Source of the DNA: Colletes latitarsis
Lineage: Eukaryota > Arthropoda > Insecta > Hymenoptera > Colletidae
Reading direction: 5' to 3'
Assembly: GCF_051014445.1 (NCBI RefSeq)
Contig: NC_135146.1
Coordinates: 4,774,001-4,838,000 of the forward strand
Length of the DNA stretch: 64,000 bases
Notes under the pieces: generated by a model
What the model was told of the DNA's origin: nothing
Database searches by the model: none
Seen by the model: only the letters and a program-made list of their open reading frames with translations
Translations under genes and position numbers: made by a program
Part shown: piece by piece, positions 1-10,552 of the stretch
How positions within the stretch are numbered: the first letter of the stretch is position 1
Layout: each line of letters starts with the position of its first letter

Positions 1-704
1 GAATAATAACAGTTAGGTCAGCGTTAGGTCTGGTATTTGCCATCAACTGGCTCGTACTTTCGCATTTTTCACCTACTTGTTGGCCAGATCCTGGGCGTTT
101 TCTGGTTTGGATCACGTAGTAATGTGGTACCACACTGAAACAGTGAGTTAATCCTGGATTCTATCTATATTTTACAGGATAACACCGGTTAGGTCAGGGT
201 TAGGCCTGGTATTTGCCATCATCTGGCTCATACTTTCGCATTTTTCGCATACTTGTTGGCCAGATCCTGGGCGTTTTCTGGTTTGGATCACGTTGTAATG
301 TGGAACCACACTGAAACAGTGAGTTAATCTTGGTTTCGATCTATATATTAGAGGCTAACACCGGCTAGGATTGGGTTAGGTCTGGTATTTGCCATCAACT
401 GGCTCATACTTTTGCATTTTTCACCTACTTGTTGGCCAGATCCTGGGCGTTTTCTGGGTTGGATCACGTAGTAATTTGGTACCACACTGAAACAGTGAGT
501 TTATCTTGGATACAATCTATATTTTAGAGGATATCACCGGTTAGGTCAGGGTTGGGTCTGGTATTTGCCATCATCTGGCTCATACTGTCGCATTTTTCGC
601 ATACTTGTTGGCCAGATCCTGGCCGTTTTCTGGTTTGGCTTACGTAGTGATGTGGTACCATACTGCAACAGTGAGTTAAAACTGAATTCAATCTATATTT
701 TAGA

Positions 705-880
705 GGATAACACCGGTTAGGTCAGGGTTAGGTCTGGTATTTGCCATCATCTGGCCCATACTTTCGCATTTTTCGCATACTTGTTGGCCAGATCCTGGGC
801 GTTTTCTGGTTTGGATCACGTAGTAATGTAGCACCACTCAGAAACAGTGAGTTAAACCTGGATTCAATCTATATTTTAGA
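705..880 (+). repeat. Reference satellite monomer (176 bp)
   Basis: One complete unit chosen as a phase reference. Position 1 is the GGATAAC motif and the AT-rich tail closes the unit. It holds the two 11-mers at 717-738, the paired TTCGCAT motifs in the middle, and a variant right part in which the palindrome is lost (GTAGCACCACTCAG instead of GTGGTACCACACTG). The length, 176 bp, is close to nucleosome-plus-linker size, as is common for centromeric satellites, but that does not prove centromere function. Confidence 0.95.
717..738 (+). other. Paired telomere-like 11-mers in the monomer (representative)
   Basis: 717-727 reads TTAGGTCAGGG and 728-738 reads TTAGGTCTGGT, so the monomer has two directly adjacent 11-base units that both start TTAGG. 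A second common version is at 2655-2676: TTAGGTTTGGG followed by TTAGGTCTGGT. Versions of this pair occur in essentially every monomer of the window. TTAGG is the ancestral arthropod telomere repeat, and 11-base telomere motifs of this shape are known from Hymenoptera (recalled, to be verified). Whether the pair is derived from a telomere or only resembles one is open. Confidence 0.7.
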
Positions 881-1049
881 GGCTAACACCGGCTAGGATT
901 GGGTTAGGTCTGGTATTTGCCATCAACTGGCTCATACTTTTGCATTTTTCACCTACTTGTTGCCCAGATTCTGGGCGTTTTCTGTGTTGGATCAGGTAGT
1001 AGTGTGGTACCACACTGAAACAGTGAGTTAAAGCTGCATTCTACCTATA

Positions 1050-1830
1050 TTTTACAGGATAACACCGGTTAGGTCAGGGTTAGGTCTGGTATTTGCCATC
1101 ATCTGGCTCATACTTTCGCATTTTTCGCATACTTGTTGGCCAGCTCCTGGGCGCTGTCTGGTTTGGATCACGTAGTAATGTAGCACCACTCAGAAACAGT
1201 GAGTTAAACCTGGATTCAATCTATATTTTAGAGGATAACACAGGTTAGGTCAGGGTTAGGTCTGGAATTTGCCATCATCTGGCTCATACTTTCGCATTTT
1301 TCGCATAATTGTTGGCCTGATCCTGGGCGTTTTCTCGTTTGGATCACGTAGTAATGTGGTACCACACTGAAACAGTGCGTAAATCATGGATTCAATCTAT
1401 ATTTTACAGGATAACACCGGTTAGGTCAGGGTTAGGTCTGGTATTTGCCATCATCTGGCTCATACTTTCGCATTTTTCGCATACTTGTTGGCCAGCTCCT
1501 GGGCGCTGTCTGGTTTGGATCACGTAGTAATGTAGCACCACTCAGAAACAGTGAGTTAAACCTGGATTCAATCTATATTTTAGAGGATAACACAGGTTAG
1601 GTCAGGGTTAGGTCTGGAATTTGCCATCATCTGGCTCATACTTTCGCATTTTTCGCATAATTGTTGGCCTGATCCTGGGCGTTTTCTCGTTTGGATCACG
1701 TAGTAATGTGGTACCACACTGAAACAGTGCGTGAATGATGGATTCAATCTATATTTTACAGGATAACACCGGTTAGGTCAGGGTTAGGTCTGGTATTTGC
1801 CATCATCTGGCTCATACTTTCGCATTTTTC
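1050..1830 (+). repeat. 352-bp dimer tandem duplication
   Basis: The stretch beginning CAGCTCCTGGGCGCTGTC at 1141 recurs at 1493, exactly 352 bp (two monomers) later. It shares private variants with the first copy: CAGCTCC, GCGCTGTC, the CACTCAG hairpin variant, TCTGGAATTTGCC, and CATAATTGTTGGCCTGATC. Homology at this offset runs from about 1050 to 1830. The private variants make this a recent local duplication and not background monomer similarity. Confidence 0.85.
1355..1377 (+). other. Palindrome and hairpin motif in the monomer (representative)
   Basis: 1355-1366 is the perfect 12-bp palindrome TGTGGTACCACA. Overlapping it by two bases, 1365-1377 is CACTG-AAA-CAGTG, a 5-bp stem with a 3-base loop. 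In other monomer families the stem is kept while the loop changes: AAG at 2422-2434 and CAA at 57579-57591. The outer palindrome is less well kept (GTGGTACCGCAC in one family). This could be a protein-binding or extrusion-prone site. No function can be read directly from the sequence. Confidence 0.6.
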
Positions 1831-3175
1831 ACCTACTTGTTGGCCAGATCCAGGGCGTTTTCTGGGATGGATCACGTAGTAATGTGGTACCACACTGAAA
1901 CAGTGAAGTAATCCTGGATTCGATCTATATATTAGAAGGGTAACACCGGTTATGTTTGGGTTAGGTCTGGAATTTGCCATCATCTGGCTCATGCTTTGGC
2001 ACTTTTCGCATACTTGTTGGCCACATCCTGTGCGTTTTCTGGTTTGGAACACCTAGTAATGTGATACAAGACTGAAACAGTGAGTTAATCCTGGATCCAA
2101 TCTACATTTTAGAGGGTAACACCGGTTATGTTTGGGTTAGGTCTGGTATTTGCCATCATCTGGCTCATTCATTCGCCTTTTTCACCTTCTTGTAGGCCTG
2201 ATCCTGGGCGTTTTCTGGTTTGGGTTACGTAGTAATGTGGTACCACACTGCAACAGTGGGTTAACCCTGAATTCAATCTATATTTTAGAGGGTAACACCG
2301 GTTAGGTTTGGGTTAGGCCTGGTATTTGCCATCATCTGGCTCATACTTTCGCATTTTTCGCATACTTGTTGGCCAGATCCTGCTCGTTTTCTGGGTTGGA
2401 TAAGGTAGTAGTGTGGTACCGCACTGAAGCAGTGAAGTTATCCTTGATTCGATCTATATGTTAGAAGGGTAACACCGGTTATGTTTGGGTTAGGTCTGGA
2501 GTTTTCCATCATCTGGCTCATGCTTTGGCATTTTTCGCATACTTGTTGGCCAGATCCTGGGCGTTTTCTGGGTTGGAACAGGTAGTAATTTGGTACCGCA
2601 CTGAAACAGTGAAGTAATCCTGGATTCGATCTATATATTAGAGGGTAACACCGGTTAGGTTTGGGTTAGGTCTGGTATTTGCCATCATCTGGCTCATGCT
2701 TTCGCATTTTTCGCATACTTGTTGGCCAGATCCTGGTCGTTTTCTGGGTTGGATAAGGTAGTAGTGTGGTACCGCACTGAAGCAGTGAAGTAATCCTTGA
2801 TTCGATCTATATGTTGGAAGGGTAACACCGGTTAGGTTTGGTTAGGTCTGGTATTTGCCATCATCTGGCTCATACTTTCGCATTTTTCACATACTTGTTG
2901 GCCAGATTCTGGACGTTTTCTGGGTTGGAACAGGTAGTAGTGTGGTACCGCACTGAAACAGTGAAGTAATCCTGGATTCGATCTATATATTAGAGGGTAA
3001 CACCGGTTAGGTCAGGGTTAGGTCTGGTAGTTGCCATCATCTGGCTCATACTTTCGCATTTTTCACATACTTGTTGGCCAGATCCTGGGCGTTTTCTGGT
3101 TTGGGTCACGTAGTAATGTGGCACCACACTGCAACAGTGAGTTAAACCTGGATCCAATCTATATTTTAGAAGAAT

Positions 3176-6100
3176 AACACCGGTTAGGTTTGGGTTAGGT
3201 CTGGTATTTGCCATCATCTGGCTCATGCTTTCGCATTTTTCGCATACTTGTTGGCCAGATCCTGGGCGTTTTCTGGTTGGGATGACGCAGTAATGTGGTA
3301 CCACACTGAAACAGTGAGTTAATCCTGGATGCGATCTATATATTAGAGGGTAACACCGGCTAGGTTTGGGTTAGGTCTGGTATTTGCGATCATCTGGCTC
3401 ATGCTTTCGCATTTTTCGCATACTTGTTGGCCAGATCCTGGGCGTTTTCTGGTTGGGATCACGCAGTAATGTGGTACCACACTGAAACAGTGAGTTAATC
3501 CTGGTTTCGATCTATATATTAGAGGGTAACACCGGTTAGGCTTGGGTTAGGTCTGGTATTTGCCATCATCTGGCTCATACTTTCGCATTTTTCGCATACT
3601 TTATGGCCAGATCCTGGGCGTTTTCTGGTTGGGATCACGCAGTAATGTGGTACCACACTGAAACAGTGAGTTAAACCTTCTTTCAATGTATATTTTGGAG
3701 GATAACACCGGTTAGGTTTGGGTTAGGTCTGGTATTTGCCATCATCTGGCTCATACTTTCGCATTTTTCGCATACTTGTTGGCCAGATCCTGGGCGTTTT
3801 CTGGGTTGGATCACGTAGTAATGTGGTACCACACTGATACAGTGAGTTAAACCTGCTTTCAATGTATATTTTGGAGGATACACCGGTTAGGTTTGGGTTA
3901 GGTCTGGTATTTGCCATCATCTGGCTCATACATTCGCATTTTTCGCATACTTGTTGGCCAGATCCTGGGCGTTTTCTGGTTTGGATCACGTAGTAATGTG
4001 TGACCACACTCAAACAGTGAGTTAAACCTGGATCCAATCCATATTTTAGAAGAATAACAACAGTTAGTTCAGTGTTAGGTCTGGTACTTGCCATCAACTG
4101 GCTCATACTTTCGCATCTTTCACCTACTTGTTGGCCAGATCCTGGGCGTTTTCTGGGTTGGATCACGTAGTAATGTGGTACCACACTCAAACAGTGAGCT
4201 AAACCTGGATCCAATCTATATTTTAGAAGAATAACAACAGTTAGGTCAGCGTTAGGTCTGGTATTTGCCATCAACTGGCTCATACTTTCGCATTTTTCGC
4301 ATACGTGTTGGCCAGATCCTGGCCGTTTTCTGGGTTGGATCACGTAGTAACGTGGTACCACACTGAAACAGTGAGTTAAACCTGCTTTCAATGTATATTT
4401 TGGAGGATAACACCGGTTAGATTTGGGTTAGATCTGGTATTTGACATCATCTGGCTCATACTGTCGCATTTTTCGCATACTTGTTGGCCAGAACCTGGGC
4501 GTTTTCTGGTTTGGATCACGTAGTAATGTGGTACCACAATGAAACAGCGAGTTAAACCGGGGCCCGATCAATTCTTTAGAGGATAACATGGGTTAGGTCA
4601 GGGTTAGGTATGGTATTTGCCATAATCTGGCTCATACTTTCGCATTTTTCGCATACGTGTTGGCCAGATCCTGGCCGTTTTCTGGGTTGTAACAGGTAGT
4701 AATTTGGTACCGCACTGAAACAGTGAAGAAATCCTGGATTCGATCTATATTTTACAGGATAACACCGGTTAGGTCAGGGTTAGGTCTGGTATTTGCCATC
4801 ATCTGGCTTATACTTTCGCATTTTACACCTACTTGGTGGCCAGTTCCTGGGCGTTTTCTGGGTTGGAACAGGTAGTAGTGAGGTACCGCACTGAAGCAGT
4901 GAAGTAATCCTGGGTTCGATCTATATATTAGAGGGTAACACCGGTTAGGTTTGGGATAGGTCTGGTATTTGCCATCATCTGGCTCATACTTTCGCATTTT
5001 TCGCATAATTGTTGGCCTGACCCTGGGCGTTTTCTCGTTTGGATCACGTAGTAATGTGGTACCACACTGAAACAGTGCGTAAATGATGGATTCAATCTAT
5101 ATTTTACAGGATAACACCGGTTAGGTCAGGGTTAGGTCTGGTATTTGCCATCATCTGGCTCATACTTTCGCATTTTTCACCTACTTGTTGGCCAGATCCA
5201 GGGCGATTTCTGGGATGGATCAGGTAGTAGTGTGGTACCGCACTGAAGCAGTGAAGTAATCCTGGGTTCGATCTATATATTGGAGGGTAACACCGGTTAG
5301 GTTTGGGTTAGGTCTGGTATTTGCCATCATCTGGCTCATGCTTTCGCATTTTTCGCATACTTGTTGGCCAGATCCTGGGCGTTTTCTGGTTGGGATGACG
5401 CAGTAATGTGGTACCACACTGAAACAGTGAGTTAATCCTGGATGCGATCTATATATTAGAGGGTAACACCGGCTAGGTTAGGGTTAGGTCTGGTATTTGC
5501 CATCATCTGGCTCATGCTTTCGCATTTTTCGCATACTTGTTGGCCAGATCCTGGGCGTTTTCTGGTTGGGATCACGCAGTAATGTGGTACCACACTGAAA
5601 CAGTGAGTTAATCCTGGTTTCGATCTATATATTAGAGGGTAACACCGGTTAGGCTTGGGTTAGGTCTGGTATTTGCCATCATCTGGCTCATACTTTCGCA
5701 TTTTTCGCATACTTTATGGCCAGATCCTGGGCGTTTTCTGGTTGGGATCATGCAGTAATGTGGTACCACACTGAAACAGTGAGTTAAACATGCTTTCAAT
5801 GTATATTTTGGAGGATAACACCGGTTAGATTTGGGTTAGATCTGGTATTTGACATCATCTGGCTCATGCTTTCGCATTTTTCGCATACTTTATGGCCAGA
5901 TCCTTGGCGCTTTCTGGTTTGCTTCACGTAGTACTCTAGCACCACTCTGAAACAGTGAGTTAAACATGGATTGAATCTATATTTTAGAGGATAACACCGG
6001 TTAGGTCAGGGTTAGGTCTGGTATTTGCCATCATCTGGCTCATACTGTCGCATTTTTCGCATACTTGTTGGCCAGAAACTGGGCGTTTTCTGGTTTGGAT

Positions 6101-6680
6101 CACGTAGTAATGTGGTACCACAATGAAACAGCGAGTTAGACCGGGGCCCGATCAATTCTTTAGAGGATAACATGGGTTAGGTCAGGGTTAGGTATGGTAT
6201 TTGCCATAATCTGGCTCATACTTTCGCATTTTTCGCATACGTGTTGGCCAGATCCTGGCCGTTTTCTGGGTTGTAACAGGTAGTAATTTGGTACCGCACT
6301 GAAACAGTGAAGTAATCCTGGATTCGATCTATATTTTACAGGATAACACCGGTTAGGTCAGGGTTAGGTCTGGTATTTGCCATCATCTGGCTCATACTTT
6401 CGCATTTTACACCTACTTGGTGGCCAGTTCCTGGGCGTTTTCTGGGTTGGAACAGGTAGTAGTGAGGTACCGCACTGAAGCAGTGAAGTAATCCTGGGTT
6501 CGATCTATATATTAGAGGGTAACACCGGTTCGGTTTGGGTTAGGTCTGGTATTTGCCATCATCTGGCTCATGCTTTCGCATTTTTCGCATACTTGTTGGC
6601 CAGATCCTGGGCGTTTTCTGGTTGGGATCACGCAGTAATGTGGTACCACACTGAAACAGTGAGTTAATCCTGGTTTCGAT
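3176..6680 (+). repeat. Block with overlapping 12- and 9-monomer duplications
   Basis: Segment 3176-3735 recurs at 5288-5847 with an offset of 2,112 bp (12 monomers), including the GGGATGACGCAG variant. Segment about 4455-4950 recurs at about 6039-6535 with an offset of 1,584 bp (9 monomers), including the GC-rich marker CCGGGGCCCG at 4557 and 6141. The two periods overlap, so the block has gone through more than one amplification. The longest open frame of the window (minus strand, 3723-4391) lies here and is satellite. Confidence 0.8.
4541..4620 (+). repeat. GC-rich marker monomer, copy 1
   Basis: A strongly diverged boundary between two monomers. It has ACAATGAAACAGCGAG in place of the hairpin, then CCGGGGCCCGATCAATTCTT where other monomers have the CTGGATTCAATCTATATTTT tail. 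The same variant occurs at 6141, 13357, 19871, 27135 and 34534. It serves as a tag for tracking duplications. Confidence 0.85.
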
Positions 6681-8616
6681 CTATATATTAGAGGGTAACA
6701 CCGGTTAGGCTTGGGTTAGGTCTGGTATTTGCCATCATCTGGCTCATACTTTCGCATTGTTCGCATACTTGTTGGCCAGATCCTGGGCGTTTTCTGGTTG
6801 GGATCATGCTGTAATGTGGTACCACACTGAAACAGTGAGTTAATCCTGGATTCGACCTATATATTAGAGGATAACACCGGTTAGGTTTGGGTTAGGTCTG
6901 GTATTTGCCATCATCTGACTCATACTTTCGCATTTTTCGTATACTTGTTGGCCAGATCATGGGTGTTTTCTGGTTTGTATCACGTAGTAATTTGGTACCA
7001 CACTGAAACAGTGAGTTTATCTTGGATTCAATCTATATTTTAGAGGATAACAGCGGTTAGGTCAGGGTTAGGTCTGCTATTTGCCATCATCTGGCTCTTA
7101 CTTTCGCATTTTCCGCATACTTGTTGGCCAGATCCTGGTCGTTTTCTGGTTGGGATGACGCAGTAATGTGGTACCACACTGAAACAGTGAGTTAATCCTG
7201 GATGCGATCTATATATTAGAGGGTAACACCGGCTAGGTTTGGGTTAGGTCTGGTATTTGCCATCATCTGGCTCATGCTTTCGCATTTTTCGCATACTTGT
7301 TGGCCAGATCCTGGGCGTTTTCTGATTGGGATGACGCAGTAATGTGGTACCACACTGAAACAGTGAGTTAATCCTGGTTTCGATCTATATATTAGAGGGT
7401 AACACCGGTTAGGCTTGGGTTAGGTCTGGTATTTGCCATCATCTGGCTCATACTTTCGCATTGTTCGCATACTTGTTGGCCAGATCCTGGGCGTTTTCTG
7501 GTTGGGATCATGCTGTAATGTGGTACCACACTGAAACAGTGAGTTAATCCTGGATTCGACCTATATATTAGAGGATAACACCGGCTAGGTTTGGGTTAGG
7601 TCTGGTATTTGCCATCATCTGGCTCATGCTTTCGCATTTTTCGCATACTTGTTGGCCAGATCCTGGCCGTTTTCTGGGTTGGATCACGTAGTAATGTGGT
7701 ACCACACTGAAACAGTGAGTTAAACCTGCTTTCAATGTATATTTTGGAGGATAACACCGGTTAGATTTGGGTTAGATCTGGTATTTGACATCATCTGGCT
7801 CATACTTTCACATTTTTCGCATACTTGTTGGCCAGAACCTGGGCGTTTTCTGATTTGGATCACGTAGTAATGTGGTACCACACTGAAACAGTGCGTAAAT
7901 CATGGATTCAATCTATATTTTACAGGATAACGCCGGTTAGGTCAGGGTTAGGTCTGGTATTTGCCATCATCTGGCTCATACTTTCGCATTTTTCACCTAC
8001 TTGTTGGCCAGATCCAGGGCGTTTTCTCGTTTGGATCACGTGGTAATGTGGTACCACACTGAAACAGTGCGTAAATCATGGATTGAATCTATATTTTAGA
8101 GGATAACACCGGTTAGGTCAGGGTTAGGTCTGGTATTTGCCATCATCTGGCTCATACTGTCGCATTTTTCGCATACTTGTTGGCCAGAACCTGGGCGTTT
8201 TCTGATTTGGATCACGTAGTAATGTGGTACCACACTGAAACAGTGCGTAAATCATGGATTCAATCTATATTTTACAGGATAACGCCGGTTAGGTCAGGGT
8301 TAGGTCTGGTATTTGCCACCATCTGGCTCATACTTTCGCATTTTTCACCTACTTGTTGGCCAGATCCAGGGCGTTTTCTCGTTTGGATCACGTGGTAATG
8401 TGGTACCACACTGAAACAGTGCGTAAATCATGGATTCAATCTATATTTTACAGGATAACACCGGTTAGGTCAGGGTTAGGTCTGGTATTTGCCATCATCT
8501 GGCTCATACTTTCGCATTTTTCACCTACTTGTTGGCCAGATCCAGGGCGATTTCTGGGATGGATCAGGTAGTGGTGTGGTACCGCACTGAAGCAGTGATG
8601 TAATCCTGGGTTCGAT
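6681..8616 (+). repeat. 11-monomer higher-order repeat, unit 1 (1,936 bp)
   Basis: The offset of 1,936 bp (11 x 176) is constant across the unit. For example, the GTTTTCTGGTTGGGATGACG variant at 7141 recurs at 9077, and the CATTGTTCGCATAC variant recurs at the same spacing. The two units differ by only scattered substitutions (for instance TTCACATTTTTC near 7808 against TTCGCATTTTTC in unit 2). Edges are good to about +/-20 bp. Confidence 0.85.
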
Positions 8617-10552
8617 CTATATATTAGAGGGTAACACCGGTTAGGCTTGGGTTAGGTCTGGTATTTGCCATCATCTGGCTCATACTTTCGCATTGTTCGC
8701 ATACTTGTTGGCCAGATCCTGGGCGTTTTCTGGTTGGGATCATGCTGTAATGTGGTACCACACTGAAACAGTGAGTTAATCCTGGATTCGACCTATATAT
8801 TAGAGGATAACACCGGTTAGGTTTGGGTTAGGTCTGGTATTTGCCATCATCTGACTCATACTTTCGCATTTTTCGTATACTTGTTGGCCAGATCATGGGT
8901 GTTTTCTGGTTTGTATCACGTAGTAATTTGGTACCACACTGAAACAGTGAGTTTATCTTGGATTCAATCTATATTTTAGAGGATAACAGCGGTTAGGTCA
9001 GGGTTAGGTCTGCTATTTGCCATCATCTGGCTCTTACTTTCGCATTTTTCGCATACTTGTTGGCCAGATCCTGGTCGTTTTCTGGTTGGGATGACGCAGT
9101 AATGTGGTACCACACTGAAACAGTGAGTTAATCCTGGATGCGATCTATATATTAGAGGGTAACACCGGCTAGGTTTGGGTTAGGTCTGGTATTTGCCATC
9201 ATCTGGCTCATGCTTTCGCATTTTTCGCATACTTGTTGGCCAGATCCTGGGCGTTTTCTGATTGGGATGACGCAGTAATGTGGTACCACACTGAAACAGT
9301 GAGTTAATCCTGGTTTCGATCTATATATTAGAGGGTAACACCGGTTAGGCTTGGGTTAGGTCTGGTATTTGCCATCATCTGGCTCATACTTTCGCATTGT
9401 TCGCATACTTGTTGGCCAGATCCTGGGCGTTTTCTGGTTGGGATCATGCTGTAATGTGGTACCACACTGAAACAGTGAGTTAATCCTGGATTCGACCTAT
9501 ATATTAGAGGATAACACCGGCTAGGTTTGGGTTAGGTCTGGTATTTGCCATCATCTGGCTCATGCTTTCGCATTTTTCGCATACTTGTTGGCCAGATCCT
9601 GGCCGTTTTCTGGGTTGGATCACGTAGTAATGTGGTACCACACTGAAACAGTGAGTTAAACCTGCTTTCAATGTATATTTTGGAGGATAACACCGGTTAG
9701 ATTTGGGTTAGATCTGGTATTTGACATCATCTGGCTCATACTTTCGCATTTTTCGCATACTTGTTGGCCAGAACCTGGGCGTTTTCTGATTTGGATCACG
9801 TAGTAATGTGGTACCACACTGAAACAGTGCGTAAATCATGGATTCAATCTATATTTTACAGGATAACGCCGGTTAGGTCAGGGTTAGGTCTGGTATTTGC
9901 CATCATCTGGCTCATACTTTCGCATTTTTCACCTACTTGTTGGCCAGATCCAGGGCGTTTTCTCGTTTGGATCACGTGGTAATGTGGTACCACACTGAAA
10001 CAGTGCGTAAATCATGGATTGAATCTATATTTTAGAGGATAACACCGGTTAGGTCTGGGTTAGGTCTGGTATTTGCCATCATCTGGCTCATACTGTCGCA
10101 TTTTTCGCATACTTGTTGGCCAGAACCTGGGCGTTTTCTGATTTGGATCACGTAGTAATGTGGTACCACACTGAAACAGTGCGTAAATCATGGATTCAAT
10201 CTATATTTTACAGGATAACGCCGGTTAGGTCAGGGTTAGGTCTGGTATTTGCCACCATCTGGCTCATACTTTCGCATTTTTCACCTACTTGTTGGCCAGA
10301 TCCAGGGCGTTTTCTCGTTTGGATCACGTGGTAATGTGGTACCACACTGAAACAGTGCGTAAATCATGGATTCAATCTATATTTTACAGGATAACACCGG
10401 TTAGGTCAGGGTTAGGTCTGGTATTTGCCATCATCTGGCTCATACTTTCGCATTTTTCACCTACTTGTTGGCCAGATCCAGGGCGATTTCTGGGATGGAT
10501 CAGGTAGTGGTGTGGTACCGCACTGAAGCAGTGATGTAATCCTGGGTTCGAT
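8617..10552 (+). repeat. 11-monomer higher-order repeat, unit 2 (1,936 bp)
   Basis: Second tandem copy of the 1,936-bp unit, directly adjacent to the first. After about 10552 the sequence continues with TTTGGGATAGG instead of returning to the TTGGGTTAGG start of the unit, so there is no third full copy here. Its last ~1.5 kb is also the first part of the larger 4,575-bp duplication. Confidence 0.85.

Larger units (their letters stand above)
1..3175 (+). repeat. Heterogeneous satellite block
   Basis: Mixed monomer families with little long-range periodicity. The first bases belong to the variant family with GAATAATAACAG and the TTAGGTCAGCG 11-mer. It includes the 352-bp duplication (1050-1830) and the segment 1985-2733 that reappears at about 18180-18928. 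No gene is seen. Confidence 0.85.

Noticed and set aside
717..738. Genuine telomere tract
   Set aside because: Only two 11-mers per 176 bp occur, each pair fixed inside a longer unit; there is no uninterrupted terminal-type run anywhere in the window.
2445..2460. CENP-B box
   Set aside because: GATTCGATCTATATATTAG has the TTCGNNNNA half, but the required CGGG half is absent. I found no monomer that completes the motif.
3723..4391. 222-codon minus-strand open frame as a protein-coding gene
   Set aside because: It spans almost four satellite monomers, its translation repeats the same block in changing phases, there is no recognisable domain, and related frames appear wherever monomer order avoids stops.
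4551..4580. Unrelated insertion at the GC-rich marker
   Set aside because: The monomer length and flanks are unchanged, so it is a diverged stretch of the satellite and not inserted DNA.
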